A DNA stretch of 64,000 nt from Prorocentrum cordatum (taxonomy: Eukaryota > Sar > Dinophyceae > Prorocentrales > Prorocentraceae): positions 42,001 through 106,000 of the forward strand of contig CAUYUJ010019370.1 in NCBI GenBank assembly GCA_963575745.1, read 5' to 3'. Every line of letters starts with the position of its first letter. The stretch's first letter is position 1. Positions 9,770 through 21,337 of this stretch are shown piece after piece. A program made the translations under genes and the position numbers. The notes under the pieces are model-generated. The model ran no database searches and was not told the origin of the DNA. It saw only the letters and a list, made by a program, of their open reading frames with translations.

Positions 9770-10339
9770 ATGTGGCGGTGGATTTTGGCTATAAGAACAG
9801 CAAGGGTGAAACTTATGTATCGATTCGTCTTCGTGCTGCTCCTGGAGATGATCGCCCCCCTGGCGCTGGGGATCCTCCTGGCCCTGGTGGTGGACCCCCT
9901 TTGGTGGTGCACATGGGCGTCCTGTCCTGACCCCGATGCGGGTGACGGCGGAGATCACCAAGGAGGCGCTGGTCGTTGTCACGGCGCTCGTTGCGGGGCC
10001 ACTGGTCCCAATGGGGGCACGTTGGCGAAGAAGCCACGGGTGCAGGCGCCGGAGAGGGTGTTGCATCCATTGTTCTTCTTGATGTTCCTCTGTTGCCTGA
10101 GTTCCCATGGCATGCGGATGCACCTGAATTTCAACCTGGTGGCCATGGCGCTACCAGTTATTCTGCGAGAGTTTGGTGCTGGTGCTGGTCTTGCTTTCTC
10201 GCCCATGGATCTGGAGGAACGGGGCCAGAGTGACATGATTGATGATCTGAAGTACGAGCATGGCAAGAACAAGGATTCTTTTTGCACCTTGGAGCTAGCG
10301 CTGGCTCGGCACAACGGTGCCGACGTTCTTCTGCGATAG
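9770..10339 (+). CDS. Hypothetical open frame, hydrophobic N-terminus
   Basis: A 189-codon frame. The N-terminus is hydrophobic (FVFVLLLEMIAPLALGILL), compatible with a membrane segment. The C-terminus reads DLKYEHGKNKDSFCTLELAL. Third-position G/C is lower than in the SDR exons, and an overlapping frame at 10060-10230 looks equally protein-like. This suggests decayed coding DNA, perhaps retroelement-derived. No family recognised. Confidence 0.2.
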   Translation: MWRWILAIRTARVKLMYRFVFVLLLEMIAPLALGILLALVVDPLWWCTWASCPDPDAGDGGDHQGGAGRCHGARCGATGPNGGTLAKKPRVQAPERVLHPLFFLMFLCCLSSHGMRMHLNFNLVAMALPVILREFGAGAGLAFSPMDLEERGQSDMIDDLKYEHGKNKDSFCTLELALARHNGADVLLR

Positions 10340-10370
10340 CTCGGCGCTGACGTAGTGTCGGCCATTCCTA

Positions 10371-10919
10371 GTGCAGGGGGGTGGTCAGGCCGCGGTGGCT
10401 AGTCTGGCTGATCTGCAGGTGGATCTGATCTTTGTGATGGCCATGATCTTCATAGGGGCTCTGATCGTAAGGGTGGATGCGATGCCAAGCGACACTCATT
10501 GTGATATTCTTGGTATGATAATATACGAGCACTGCGACGGGCCTTTGGAGGTTCTTAGCGATGCTGATTATGGCGGTGTTCGCTGTGTCTTTGCGGAGCT
10601 GGAGGGTGTGCTATCACAATTTGTGCCTCGATCGATCCATCCTCAAGGTGAGCTTGCTGGTTCTCAGCGTCCTGTTGGAATGGAGCCTCGTCGCGACGAG
10701 CTGCCTGATGTGTTTCGTCCTGTTCGTCAGGAGATCCTCTTTCGGTGTGGCGGGGTGATCTTTAGTTCATATGGTGAGCCTAGTCTTGGAAGTGATTGCG
10801 CGCAGTATGGATGGCCCCTGAGTTTGTTCATCCATAGGTTCTGCGAGATCGTGGAAGGTGAGCTTCTTGGCCGCGTTGGACATATGTGCGGCGTGAGGCG
10901 TGACGGATACCGAGTGTAA
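10371..10919 (+). CDS. Hypothetical 182-codon open frame
   Basis: Starts with ATG at about 10441 or a non-ATG codon upstream and stays open to 10919. The translation has hydrophobic and mixed segments (LIFVMAMIFIGALIV; FRCGGVIFSSYGEPSLG). Codon use differs from the GC3-rich exons. No motif recognised. It may belong with the 9770-10339 frame as one decayed element. Confidence 0.2.
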   Translation: MQGGGQAAVASLADLQVDLIFVMAMIFIGALIVRVDAMPSDTHCDILGMIIYEHCDGPLEVLSDADYGGVRCVFAELEGVLSQFVPRSIHPQGELAGSQRPVGMEPRRDELPDVFRPVRQEILFRCGGVIFSSYGEPSLGSDCAQYGWPLSLFIHRFCEIVEGELLGRVGHMCGVRRDGYRV

Positions 10920-11473
10920 GCTCCAGCTGCATTACGGTAATGTGCGTAAGGTGTTCCGTGCCCGAACAGTTCATGAATGTGTCGATCTTGCTGTCCCTCT
11001 TCTCGCGGGTGTCTGGCCTCATGGGCTGGGCCCTCCTCCCAGGGTGTGGCGTGGTCTGCCATTGTAGGCCTCTGGGTTTCTCCGCGGAGGGTGTCGAGCA
11101 GCTACGTCGTTTTCTTGCCGTAGGCTATCACCCTGGTAATCCTCATACCAAGTAGAGGTCGCGCTCCTGCTCTCACCTGCACATAGGCTACTGGTGCTCC
11201 CTTGTTTTTTCTCTCTACCTTTACTATGTGCTTCGGCACGGCGGGCCTTGCATTCCCTAAAATGGCCCCTGTTGCACTTCGGGGCGTCGCCTCCTTCTCC
11301 TCCTCCTCCTTCTCCTCCTCCTCCTCCTCCTCCTCCTCCTCCTCCTCCTTCTCATCCACCTTTTGGCTGCAAATGCTTCGGAACCGGTCTCTTCAGCTGC
11401 CGATTCTTAGGCTTACGCCACACCGCCGACCCCTTGTTTATGCCAATCTGGGGGTAGTAGAAGCTGCGAAGGG
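10920..11473. other. No gene; (TCC)n at 11283-11355
   Basis: Mixed sequence with one pyrimidine microsatellite of about 20 TCC units. No other feature supported. Confidence 0.5.
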
Positions 11474-11539
11474 GTGAAAAGGCGAGTGATATTTGTTTGG
11501 TGTCTGTTCGCCGCCACCGCCAGAGGGTCTCGGGCAGTT

Positions 11540-12327
11540 CCGCGGGGAGGTCCGAGCGGACGGCGACACCGCGAGTTTTGGAGCCACTCGGGGGCCGTTT
11601 CGGAGCCTTTGGGGTGCTTCTTGGTGGTTCCTTGGGGCGTCTGGGCGGCCTCGTGAGGGCCTCTGGGGGCCTCTTGGGGCACTCTTGTGGCCCCCTGGGG
11701 CTCCTGGGGGCAGAACACTAGAGTTTCAACATGTTTGGTCGCCCTCTTGGGCCCCTATTGGTGCCGTCTTGGAGCCTTCTTGGGCCGTCTTGGGGACCTC
11801 TTGGGCCGTGTTGGGGCCGTCTTGGGCCGTCTGGAGGCCGTCTTGGGGGCCTCTTGGGCCATCTTGGGGCTGTCTATGGGGCCTCTTTGGCCGTCTTGGA
11901 GCGTCGGGAAGCCGAAAAGGCGGAAAAGCAAAAAACATCGAGAAACACCATGGAAAATCAACAATTGTAGACTCTTGGGGCCCTCTTGGGAGGGTTGTTT
12001 GGGACCTCGGGGGCCGTCTTGGAGTCCTCTTGGCTCGTCTTGGGGCCATCTTGGGCGTCTTGGAGCGGTCGTTTGGCGTCTCGCGGCCTTCGTGGGCCGT
12101 CTTGGAGGTCTTTTGGGGGCTTTTTGGCCCGTCTTGAGGCCCTCTTGGGCCCGGAAAAGCCTCGTGAACCGTTCGTCCCGGCCGTGCTGCGCTCGTCCCG
12201 GCCGTACTGCGCTCGTCCCGTACCCCCCCCCTTCCAAATCGACCGGACCGGGCTCCCGGGGGAGGGGTCTGGGGAGGGGGAAGCATCTCACACGCCGATG
12301 ATCCCCAAGGGGTCGGCGGATTTTTGA
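11540..12327 (+). repeat. GGCCGTCTTGGGG-type array A with terminal hairpin
   Basis: About 1.6 units of the ~427-bp repeat that fills 12930-15745. It shares GGCCGTCTTGG words, a CGGAAAAGCAAAAAACATCG block and a CGCTCGTCCCG block. Its right end (12238-12327) holds GACCGGACCGGGCTCCCGGG and then a hairpin CGCCGA...TCGGCG followed by GATTT. That boundary also ends array B. Long Gly/Leu/Arg frames on both strands come from the repeat and are not genes. Confidence 0.85.
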
Positions 12328-12929
12328 CCAATGATTGTTGCTCCTTCTGGATTATTTTTGATGTTTTTTCGGTCGACTAATGTTAGTTCTCCTTCCAAAT
12401 CCGCCTGCAGGACCGTAGGAGGAGATTCCCGACCTGGCCCTAGATGCATGCAAGTTGTTTGCTTGACAGCTGTGTCTCGAGCTCGGATTTCCTTCTTTCC
12501 AGGTGGTCCTGTGTGGTGGCCCTGGCCTCTGGCCATCCAGGCCTCCCCTTGCCCCCCTCTCCCCAAAAGGCCTCGGATTGTTCTGTCGTCGTCGTCGCCA
12601 TATGTTCCTTCTCCTCTTTGTCCTCCTCCTTCTTATCTTTCTCTTCCTCCTCATCCTCCCCTGGCCCGAGCGGCCCCACTGCGTTGAGACAGCTCGAGGC
12701 TCGGATCCTGCAGGTGGGGCGCCTGACCCTGGCGTTGCCGCGGGGCCTCGTTCCACGTGCACGAGTGGCCCGTTGCGGGAGTGGCCTGCGCTGCGAGCCA
12801 GCGGGGGCCCAGATCCTCTTCTTCCTCCTCCTCCTCCTCCTCCTCCTCCTCCTCCTCCTCGTCCTCCTCCTCCTCCTCCTCCTCCTCCTCCTCCTCCTCC
12901 TCCCCCCTCACGTCGTGAATGGGTCGCGG
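12328..12929. other. Spacer between arrays; two (TCC)n tracts
   Basis: Separates array A from B. (TCC)n-rich stretches lie at 12605-12660 and 12820-12905. The rest is single-copy-looking with no supported gene. Confidence 0.5.
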
Positions 12930-15745
12930 CAAAAGGGTCTCGGAGCCTTCGTGGGCCGTCTTGGAGGCTTCTTGGAGCCTTCTTGGCCTCTTGAGGCCCT
13001 CTTGGGCCCGGAAAAGCTCTGGAACCGCTCGTCCCGGCCGTGCTGCGCTCGTCCTGGCCCCCTCCCCCCCTCCAAATCGGCCCTCTTGGGCCGTCTTGAG
13101 GACCTCTTGGGCCGTCTTGGGGCCGTCCTGGGCCGTCTGGAGGCCGTCTTGGGGGCCTCTTGGGCCATCTTGGGGCTATCTTTGGGGCCTCTTCGCGCGT
13201 CTTGGAGCGTTGGGAAGCGGGAAAGGCGGAAAAGCAAAAAACATCGAAGAACACTATGGAAAATCAAAAATTTTAGACTCTTGGGGCCCTTTTGGGAGAC
13301 TTGTTTGGGACCTCGGGGGCCGCCTTGGAGACCTCTTGGCCCGTCTTGGGGCCATCTTGGGCGTCTTGGAGGGGTCGTTTGGCGTCTCGGAGCCTGCGTG
13401 GGCCGTCTTGGAGGCCTCTTGGAGCCTTCTTGGCCCGTCTTGAGGCCCTCGTGGGCCCGGAAAAGCCCTGGAACCGCTCGTCCCGGCCGTGCTGCGCTCG
13501 TCCCGGCCCCCTCCCCCCCTCCAAATCGGCCCTCTTGGGCCGTCTTGGTGACCTCTTGGGCCGTCTTGGGGCCGTCTTGGGCCGTCTGGAGGCCGTCTTG
13601 GGAGACTCTTGGGCCATCTTGGGGGTATCTTTGGGGCCTCTTTGCCTGTTTTGGAGCGTCGGGAAGCCGGAAAGGCGGAAAAGCAAAAAACTTTGAAAAA
13701 CACTTCGGAAAATCAGCAATTTTAGACTCTTTGGGCCCTCTTGGCACATTTGGGACCTCAAGGCTGTCTTGGAGACCTCTTGGCCCGTCATGGGGCCATC
13801 GTGGGCGTCTTGGAGCGGTCGTTTGGCGTCTCGGAGCCTTCGTGGGCCGTCTTGGAGGCCTCTTGGGGGCTTCGTGGCCCGTCTTGAGGCCCTCTTGGGC
13901 CAGGAAAAGCACCGTGGATCGCTCGTCCCGGACCCCTCCCCACCTCCAAATCGGCCCTCTTGGGCCGTCTTGGGGACCTCTTGGGCCGTCTTGGGGCCGT
14001 CTTGGGCCGTCTGGAGGCCGTCTTGGGGGACTCTTGGGCCATCTTGGGGCTATCTTTGGGGCCTCTTTGCCTGTTTTGGAGCGTCGGGAAGCCAGAAAGG
14101 CGGAAAAACAAAAAATATCGAAAAACACTTTGGAAAATCCTCAATTTTAGACTCTTTGGGCCTTCTTGGGAAGCTCATTTGGGACCTCAAGGCCGTCTTG
14201 GAGACCTCTTGGCCCGTCTTGGGGCCATCGTGGGCGTCTTGGAGCGGTCGTTTGGCGTCTCGGAGCCTTCGTGAGCCGTCTTGGAAGCCTCTTGGGGGCT
14301 TCGTGGCCCGTCTTGAGGCCCTCTTGGGCCAGGAAAAGCCCCGTGGATCGCTCGTCCCGGCCCCCTCCCCCCCTCCAAATCGGCCCTCTTGGGCCGTTTG
14401 GTGACCTCTTGGGCCGTCTTGGGGCCGTCTTGGGCCGTCTGGAGGCCGTCTTGGGGGACTCTTGGGCCATCTTGGGGCTATCTTTGGGGCCTCTTTGCCG
14501 TCTTGGAGCGTCGGGAAGCCGGAAAGGCGGAAAAGCAAAAAACATCGAAAAACACTCTGGAAAATCAGCAATTTTAGACTCTTTGGGCCCTCTTGGGAAG
14601 CTCATTTGGGACCTCAAGGCCGTCTTGGAGACCTCTTGGCCCGTCTTGGGGCCATCGTGGGCGTCTTGGAGCGGTCGTTTGGCGTCTCGGAGCCTTCGTG
14701 GGCCGTCTTGGAGGCCTCTTGGGGGCTTCGTGGCCCGTCTTGAGGCCCTCTTGGGCCAGGAAAAGCCCCGTGGATCGCTCGTCCCGGACCCCTCCCCACC
14801 TCCAAATCGGCCGTCTCTTGGGCCGTCTTGGGCCGGGCCGTCTTGGGGCCGTCTTGGGCCGTCTGGAGGCCGTCTTGGGGGAGTCTTGGGCCATCTTGGG
14901 GCTATCTTTGGGGCCTCTTCGCGCGTCTTGGAGCGTCGGGAAGCCGGAAAGGCGGAAAAGGAAAAAACATCGAAAAACACTTTGGAAAATCAGCAATTTT
15001 AGACTCTTTGGGCCTTCTTGGGGAGCTCATTTGGGACCTCAAGGCCGTCTTGGAGACCTCTTGGCCCGTCTTGGGGCCATCGTGGGCGTCTTGGAGCGGT
15101 CGTTTGGCGTCTCGGAGCCTTCGTGGGCCGTCTTGGAAGCCTCTTGGGGGCTTCGTGGCCCGTCTTGAGGCCCTCTTGGGCCAGGAAAAGCCCCGTGGAT
15201 CGCTCGTCCCGGACCCCCCCCCCCTCCAAATCGGCCCTCTTGGGCCGTCTTGGGGACCTCTTGGGCCGTCTTGGGGCCGTCTTGGGCCGTCTGGAGGCCG
15301 TCTTGGGGGAGTCTTGGGCCATCTTGGGGCTATCTTTGGGGCCTCTTCGCGCGTCTTGGAGCGTCGGGAAGCCGGAAAGGCGGAAAAGGAAAAAACATCG
15401 AAAAACACTCTGGAAAATCAGCAATTTTAGACTCTTTGGGCCCTCTTGGGAAGCTCATTTGGGACCTCAAGCCGTCTTGGAGACCTCTTGGCCCGTCTTG
15501 GGGCCATCGTGGGCGTCTTGGAGCGGTCGTTTGGCGTCTCGGAGCCTTCGTGGGCCGTCTTGGAAGCCTCTTGGGGGCTTCGTGGCCCGTCTTGAGGCCC
15601 TCTTGGGCCAGGAAAAGCCCCGTGGATCGCTCGTCCCGGACCCCCCCCCCCCCCTCCAAATCGACCGGACCAGGCTCCCGGGGGAGGGGTTTGGGGAGGG
15701 GGAAGCATCTCACACGCCGATGATCCCCAAGGGGGTCGGCGGATT
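12930..15745 (+). repeat. ~427-bp tandem array B, about 6.4 units
   Basis: The landmark TCCAAATCG occurs near 13071, 13520, 13945, 14374, 14801, 15225 and 15655, giving periods of 449, 425, 429, 427, 424 and 430 bp. Each unit has short GGCCGTCTTGGGG subrepeats, an A-rich block (CGGAAAAGSAAAAAACATCG) and a GC-rich block (CGCTCGTCCCGG). The last unit changes from TCGGCCC to TCGACCGGACC and runs into the same hairpin end as array A. No conserved coding frame is evident. Confidence 0.95.
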
Positions 15746-15845
15746 TCCCCCTTCTCCTTTTCCTCTTCCGCCTCCGCCTTGTCCTCCTCCTCCTCCCTCT
15801 CCTCCTCCTCCTCCTCCTTCTCCTCCTCCTCCTTTTCTTCATCGC
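15746..15845 (+). repeat. (TCC)n microsatellite
   Basis: Imperfect TCC/TTC repeat starting directly after the hairpin end of array B. Confidence 0.9.
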
Positions 15846-16640
15846 CACATCTTTCCTCTCCTCCTCTTGTGCGCCCAGCGCGTGCAAACGTCGACAGGAA
15901 GTGGGCGCTGGCCGAAACTTCGGCCGATGTAATTCAGACTGAATTGCTGCGGTCGGCGTTTCGGGAGAGTGTGCCAGTTTGGACCCGATTTATATAAGGG
16001 TCTCGATGGACCCCAAATCCTCGGGTCCCCGGTCTCGATTCTGCGAACAGCGCCGACGTCGAACATTGGTTCCCGCACGCACTAATTGATTAGTTGTTTG
16101 GAGACGTCTCTTCAGTTGCTCGTCGCTTTGTTTTGGCGGCCTGGACAGAGGGGGGGGTCGGTTTCTCCGGGTTCCAAATTTTGCCTCCGTCACCGATTCG
16201 ATGAGCTTGGCATGCGTTCATCCGTCCTCGTCCCGTCGAAGAGCATCAGTTTGCAGACCCCTTAGCGCTTCGGCGCCGCCCCCGAGAGTTTATGGTTCAA
16301 TGTCCAGGTGTTTTGTCCTCCTCACCCTTCCCCTCCTTGTCGAGGCCCTCCGGGGGCCTTCGGGTCGCCCCCGTTGGACGTGGCTCGGAACACGGGTCAG
16401 GCCTGACCCCCGATGGGTCCGCGGAGCGCACTTGGGCGCTAAAAGTCTGTCCCGCGCCTTCTGTTAGAAGCGCCCTCGGGGGGGGGCGGACTTCTTCTGG
16501 TGTCTCTTGGTGGCGGGTCTCTTGTCGTCCCCCGTCCTTGACCGTTGTGGCATTGGCGACGCCGGCCATACACGAGCACCAGAGCTGGCCAGCCTCCCCG
16601 CAAGGCCCTAGATGTCAGGCAGGCCTGGAGCAAATCATGT
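15846..16640. other. No gene recognised
   Basis: Mixed sequence with short frames in all directions. Nothing supported. Confidence 0.35.
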
Positions 16641-16900
16641 AGCAAATCATTTCAGGCAAGCCTTGTGTACCTTCGTAACTCCCCCTCTAGAGTGCATGAG
16701 CGTCGATGAGCGTCTGGTAGTCGATGAACTGGCGCCATGTTAGCGTCGATTAGCGTCCGCTAGCGTCGATGGGCGTCGATGAGCGTCGATTCAGCGTCGA
16801 TTAGCGTCAATCAGCGTCGATCGGCGTCGATTCGCAAGAGCCAACAAGATTTTACGGGAGGTTCCCATGAGTTGCCACAGAAGGGCCGAGTGCCCTGTGT
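16641..16900 (+). repeat. AGCGTCGATT minisatellite element, copy A
   Basis: Starts AGCCTTGTGTACC, continues into about 12 imperfect 10-11-bp units of AGCGTCGATT, and ends with GATTCGCAAGAGCC and ACGGGAGG. A homologous element with the same ordered ends is at 32787-33010, so the minisatellite is part of a mobile or duplicated unit. Confidence 0.8.
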
Positions 16901-17290
16901 GGAGCCCCGTGCCTTCCCAGAAGAGGAGGGCGGTGTACCGTCCTTCGCGCGGCTTGCCCCTCGACGCCCGCCTACACCTCTCTCTCTTCTGTTAGTTTTT
17001 TTTGGGGGGGGTCTCTCTCTATCTCTCTCTCTCTCTCTTCCCCCCTCTCCCGCCCTCGCCCTGTGCCAGCGTCAATCCCGCCGGACAGTCGGATGGCGGC
17101 CCGCTCGTAGACGTGGTAGACTGGTCAGGGATCCCTCTCCCCGCACGCTTCACTTCCCGCCCCCCTCCACCCCAACCCCCGCACGGTGTGCATCGATGTT
17201 GTGATTGCTGACGTTTTCCAAGGGCGTCCCGGGGGCCGCCGCGACGTCCGAAAAGGCGTAAAGGGCGTCCCTGGGGGAGGGTCCGGTTTA
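16901..17290. other. No gene; (CT)n at 17013-17042
   Basis: GC-rich sequence with one dinucleotide run. Nothing else supported. Confidence 0.4.
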
Positions 17291-17292
17291 GG

Positions 17293-17331
<39 letters not shown>

Positions 17332-18306
17332 GGGGTTCCAGGGAATGAACATATAACCATAGGAATATTCATATATAAATACACATATCTATCTATCTAT
17401 ATATATATACACGTACGTACGTACGCACATACACACATACATACATACATACATACATACATACATACATCCATACATACATACATCCACGTATACATAC
17501 ATACATACATACATACATACATACATACATACATGCATGCATGCATACACACATACATACATACATACATACATACATACATACATACATACATACACAC
17601 ATACACGCATACACACATACCATACACATACATACATACATACATACATACATACATACATACATACATACCATACACACAACCTTACATACATACATAC
17701 ATACATACACACATACACCCATACATACACATACATACACACATCCATACATACATACATACATACATACATACATAAATACATACATACATACATACAT
17801 ACATACATTCATTCATTCATACATACATACATACATACATACATGCATACATGCATACATACATACATACATACATACATGCACACATACATGCATACAT
17901 ACATACACACATACATATAGCCATACATACATACATGCACACATACATGCATACACACCGATACATATATATATATATTTATATATATATATATATTCAT
18001 ATATATATATATGCATACATACGTACATACATACAGTCATACATCTATACATCCATACATCCATACATCCATACATCCAGGCATCCATACATCCATCCAC
18101 ACTACATATATACATACATACATACATACATACACATACATACATACACACATACAAGCATGTACACACATACATCTACACACATACATGAATTCATGCA
18201 TGCATGCATGCATGCATGCATGCATACACATACATACATACATACATACATACATACGCACATACATGCATACATACGTACAGACAGACAGACAGTCAGA
18301 CAGAAG

Positions 18307-18381
<75 letters not shown>

Positions 18382-18382
18382 T
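17291..18382 (+). repeat. Compound (GT)n, (ACAT)n, (AT)n, (CAGA)n tract
   Basis: (GT)n at 17293-17328; (ACAT)n dominates 17410-18290 with ATGC, ATCC and ATTC variants; (AT)n at 17965-18015; near-pure (CAGA)n at 18282-18380. All frames give periodic Tyr/His/Thr or Cys/Met/Val peptides, which are not genes. Confidence 0.95.
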
Positions 18383-18654
18383 ATGTATACACACATATGT
18401 ATAGTGCAAATGTGATATTGTATAGTTGTTGTTTCCTCTCTCTCTCTCTGTCGAGACTGTCGCCCTCCCTCAGTCGTATCCGTCTCCGCCGCGGCTGTTT
18501 CCCTCTCGAGCCACCGCCGGCTGCTGATTTTTGGGCGGCCGAGCCTTGGCTGCCCCCACCCTATTTGGGAGACCATCGTTGCGCCGGTCCGTCTCCTCCC
18601 TCGTCCCGAGACCTCCAAGTCCCGAGACTTCCAACCATCAGCTATTTCGTCGTT
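18383..18654. other. No gene recognised
   Basis: (CT)n patch at 18436-18450 then GC-rich sequence. Confidence 0.35.
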
Positions 18655-18815
18655 TTCGGCATCTGGGGGCCCTTGCCGGGCCCCGCAGCCGTCAAACAAC
18701 GACTCGGAATGAAACATCTGTCCCAGGGAAGGGGTCGAGACCTTGGGGGAGCCACATTGAGAAACAATCGACGTCGGATGTCTGGGAAATTGGTGAAAAA
18801 CGATCCCGCGACGAA
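18655..18815 (-). repeat. Dispersed repeat family D, copy in reverse
   Basis: Reads ACGACTCGGAATGAAACATC, CCCAGGGAAGGGGTCGAGAC and CGACGTCGGATGTCTGG, the reverse complement of the family D order in copies 1 and 2. Confidence 0.65.
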
Positions 18816-19150
18816 AAACCGGCTCCTGGATCCGCATTGAACATCGAAGGTCTGAGAGGTGGAATCGAGGTAGTGGAGGGGGCTTGGGAGGGGTGTTGTG
18901 TTGGGCTCGCAGTCTTCATGACCCCTCGGGGTCTCACAATGGGACCCCTGCTGTTGCTGGTGCTGTTCCCTTTGGGCCCTCCCTGGACTTCATGCACTCC
19001 GTCGTCATCGTGACTCGAGCTTCACATTCAGGTCGGTTCTGTCTCGGCCGAGTGTGACTGGGCGGTGGTTCGGCATTCCCTCTCCGACAAGATAGGTGCC
19101 TGCCACGTCTTAGCTTTCAGCGGAATGTTTGCAGCGTGGATCACGGCAGT
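18816..19150. other. No gene recognised
   Basis: Single-copy-looking sequence before the GGA tract. Confidence 0.35.
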
Positions 19151-19206
19151 GGAAGAGGAGGAGGAGGAGGAGGAGGAGGAGGAGGAGGAGGAGGAGGAGG
19201 AGGAGC
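19151..19206 (+). repeat. (GGA)n microsatellite
   Basis: About 17 GGA units. Confidence 0.95.
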
Positions 19207-19380
19207 CCATCATGGACATGAGCGGCCAGTACGAGGTTCGACCGGAGGGTCAGGGCCCAAATTCCAGGTCCAGGAGGTCCACATGGCAGAGGAGATGCTC
19301 TCCCAGCCGCTCCATGACCAGACGCACTCATGGTGCAATCGGGTGCATACACTTATCTCCAGACTGGTTCGGCATCGTGA

Positions 19381-21337
19381 GCGTGGGAACGGGCGCAAGG
19401 CCTTCCAATTGGCGGCCACACTCTTGGCCAGCGGCTACCTGCGGACGCACATATCTACATTACTGACTGGGATTGGCAAGTTTATGCATCACATCTTCGA
19501 GATCTTCTTCAGCCTCAGCTGAGCATCCTGAAGGCCATGGTCGACACCTCAGAGAAAACTGGACGTCGAGCTCCTGGTCGTGCGCTGCACAGCTCGTTGG
19601 ACGAAATCCGTGTGTGGATGATGACAGAGGAGGCCCTGGCAGTTCTACACAAATCGATCACGATACTGACGGCGCCCATGTTCAAGTCCGTAGCTGACGC
19701 TATGAGGCCTCGGGCTGAATAAGGGATCGATCGATCATCACCTCTGGATGTGGAGCACTTGCCATTGGAAGGATTGGATGAGCTAGCCGTCATCCTGAAT
19801 GGGGTGGAGGGCTGTCTGACTTGACCGTGGCAGCCGATGCCCATGATTGGACGCATGTTGGCCAACAAATCAGGAGGTGATCGCACCATCGGCATGATAT
19901 GCGCATATGGTCGTTGTCATATGAGCCGTGGGTCAAGATCTGGCCCACTAAGTCCCAGCCCAAGTGAAGCGCTGCTGAGATTGGGAGCTCCACCCGCAGA
20001 AAAAGGTCTCCTTCGCATCCTGAGGGAGGAGGACCACTGCCACATGGGTATGGCCTTCGGTTTGAGTTGTAGCGATCGAATATGCTTGATTACATCGGCG
20101 GAGAAAACTCTATCGTTAAGGTTCCCGCCAGTCATTGGTTCTCAGACCTGAAGTTTCGCCTGGGACCCAGGGCCTTGGCGCAACTGTATGGTTTCTCGAA
20201 GGCTTTCCAACCTTAGCTGCCTCGATGCGCCCGTTTGGATACGCAGCGCGTGCCGTTCTCGCAACGTCCGTGTCGATACGTTGCGTGTTGGATCAACGTA
20301 TTGGCCCACATTTTCGCGAACTCATCGCGTCAGACTTTACGTGTTGAGCTCCGTGTCAGCACGCTACGTGTTGCGCGTTGCGTATCGGGGTAGCTCAGTT
20401 TCTAACGTGCGAGAAGTGATGCACAGCGGGGCGCGGCTTGGCCGCTGAATGACCTACTGCGTCCTTGGGAATGCCACCATCGCCCATCCCACGGTCGACA
20501 TGAGATTGAGGATGCACGATATGTCTCAGTATGTGGTTGGTTCGCGGAGTACTGTCAAAACGAAGCTGTTCCAGGTTTTTTCTGCAAGCCAGCAAGGCGT
20601 TAGAGCAGACCGGTTTGCAGATAGTTCCGAGGAGCGTGCTGCTCGGCTCTCGCCTTCGCGATGCTCACGCGGTCGCCAGTCGGCTGTCTCGGCAGGTCCT
20701 CAAGGTGATGGCAGTGCTGCAGGCGGGGCACCTCGGAGTCGACTCGCGTGCAAGACGTCATGCGAGGAGTACGGCATGCAAAAGAGTTTCCAGGGCTTCG
20801 AGCATGCACGGATAAAAATCAAACGCTTCGCCGATGCGGCCAGGCGCCACCGTCTTGCTGTTCGCCTCGAGCGGGCAGGAGCACGACCAACACGCCACTG
20901 CTGGCGGGGTTTTCGGGGGGCGCCCTGCTGGGGATGAGGAGGAAGCCGGGCCACGTCGCCAGCTCCGCCCGTCGCTGGAGGTGCTTGCCATCGGTGCTCG
21001 ACTTACGTTGCCCAGAGAGCGATCCTGGCGTTCGTCTTCCCGTTAGATCGCATGGCAGAACGTTGTTGACAAGCTCAGACGGGTTCCCGTCCAGCGCCGC
21101 AGAAGGCGCACGCGTGGCCCAGCGGAGGCGGTCATCAAGAACTATTTGTAAGTGGAGTGGGGGACCAGGCCGGTTCGATGCGAGGATAGGGAGGTTTTTA
21201 TTTTCGACGGCTTAGGACCGCGCGACGATATGTCATTTTTTCTGGACGAGCTCGAACACGCGGATCGAATTCAGCAGTGGCGGTCAGCCTCCGCGCATTT
21301 CTGCGGAGCAAGAATCGAAGGCGGGGTCGACGCTTGA
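19381..21337 (+). pseudogene. Reverse transcriptase remnant
   Basis: One frame from 19381 to 20151 is open except for TAA at 19720-19722 and TGA at 19822-19824. It reads IDRSSPLDVEHLPLEGLDEL, then NKSGGDRTIGMICAYGR, the conserved RT fingers motif (K-x-G-G-x-R-x-I). The frame then shifts. FSDLKFRLGPRALAQLYGF (20139-) fits the motif A region. TVDMRLRMHDMSQYVVG (near 20490) sits where the catalytic VDD box belongs, but the first Asp reads His. SKALEQTGLQIVPRSVLL and AGHLGVDSRARRHARS (20595-20770) match the thumb-side LGVD motif. 21152-21337 continues with DGLGPRDDMSFFLDELEHAD. Non-functional as read. Confidence 0.75.

Noticed and set aside
12286-12327. Helitron 3' end
   Set aside because: A hairpin is present but it is followed by GATTT, not CTRR, and no matching 5' TC end was found.
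12930-15745. CRISPR array
   Set aside because: The units are long near-identical tandems without short unique spacers, in eukaryotic-looking DNA with no cas genes.
11493-15932. Many overlapping 150-570-codon frames rich in Gly, Leu, Arg, Trp
   Set aside because: They follow the ~427-bp tandem repeat on both strands and break at different points in each unit.
17293-18840. Long Tyr/His/Thr frames
   Set aside because: Direct translation of (ACAT)n and (CAGA)n.
20380-20440. tRNA-like stretch (GGGGTAGCTCAG)
   Set aside because: It has a D-arm-like word but no matching anticodon or T arm at the right spacing; it lies inside the retrotransposon.
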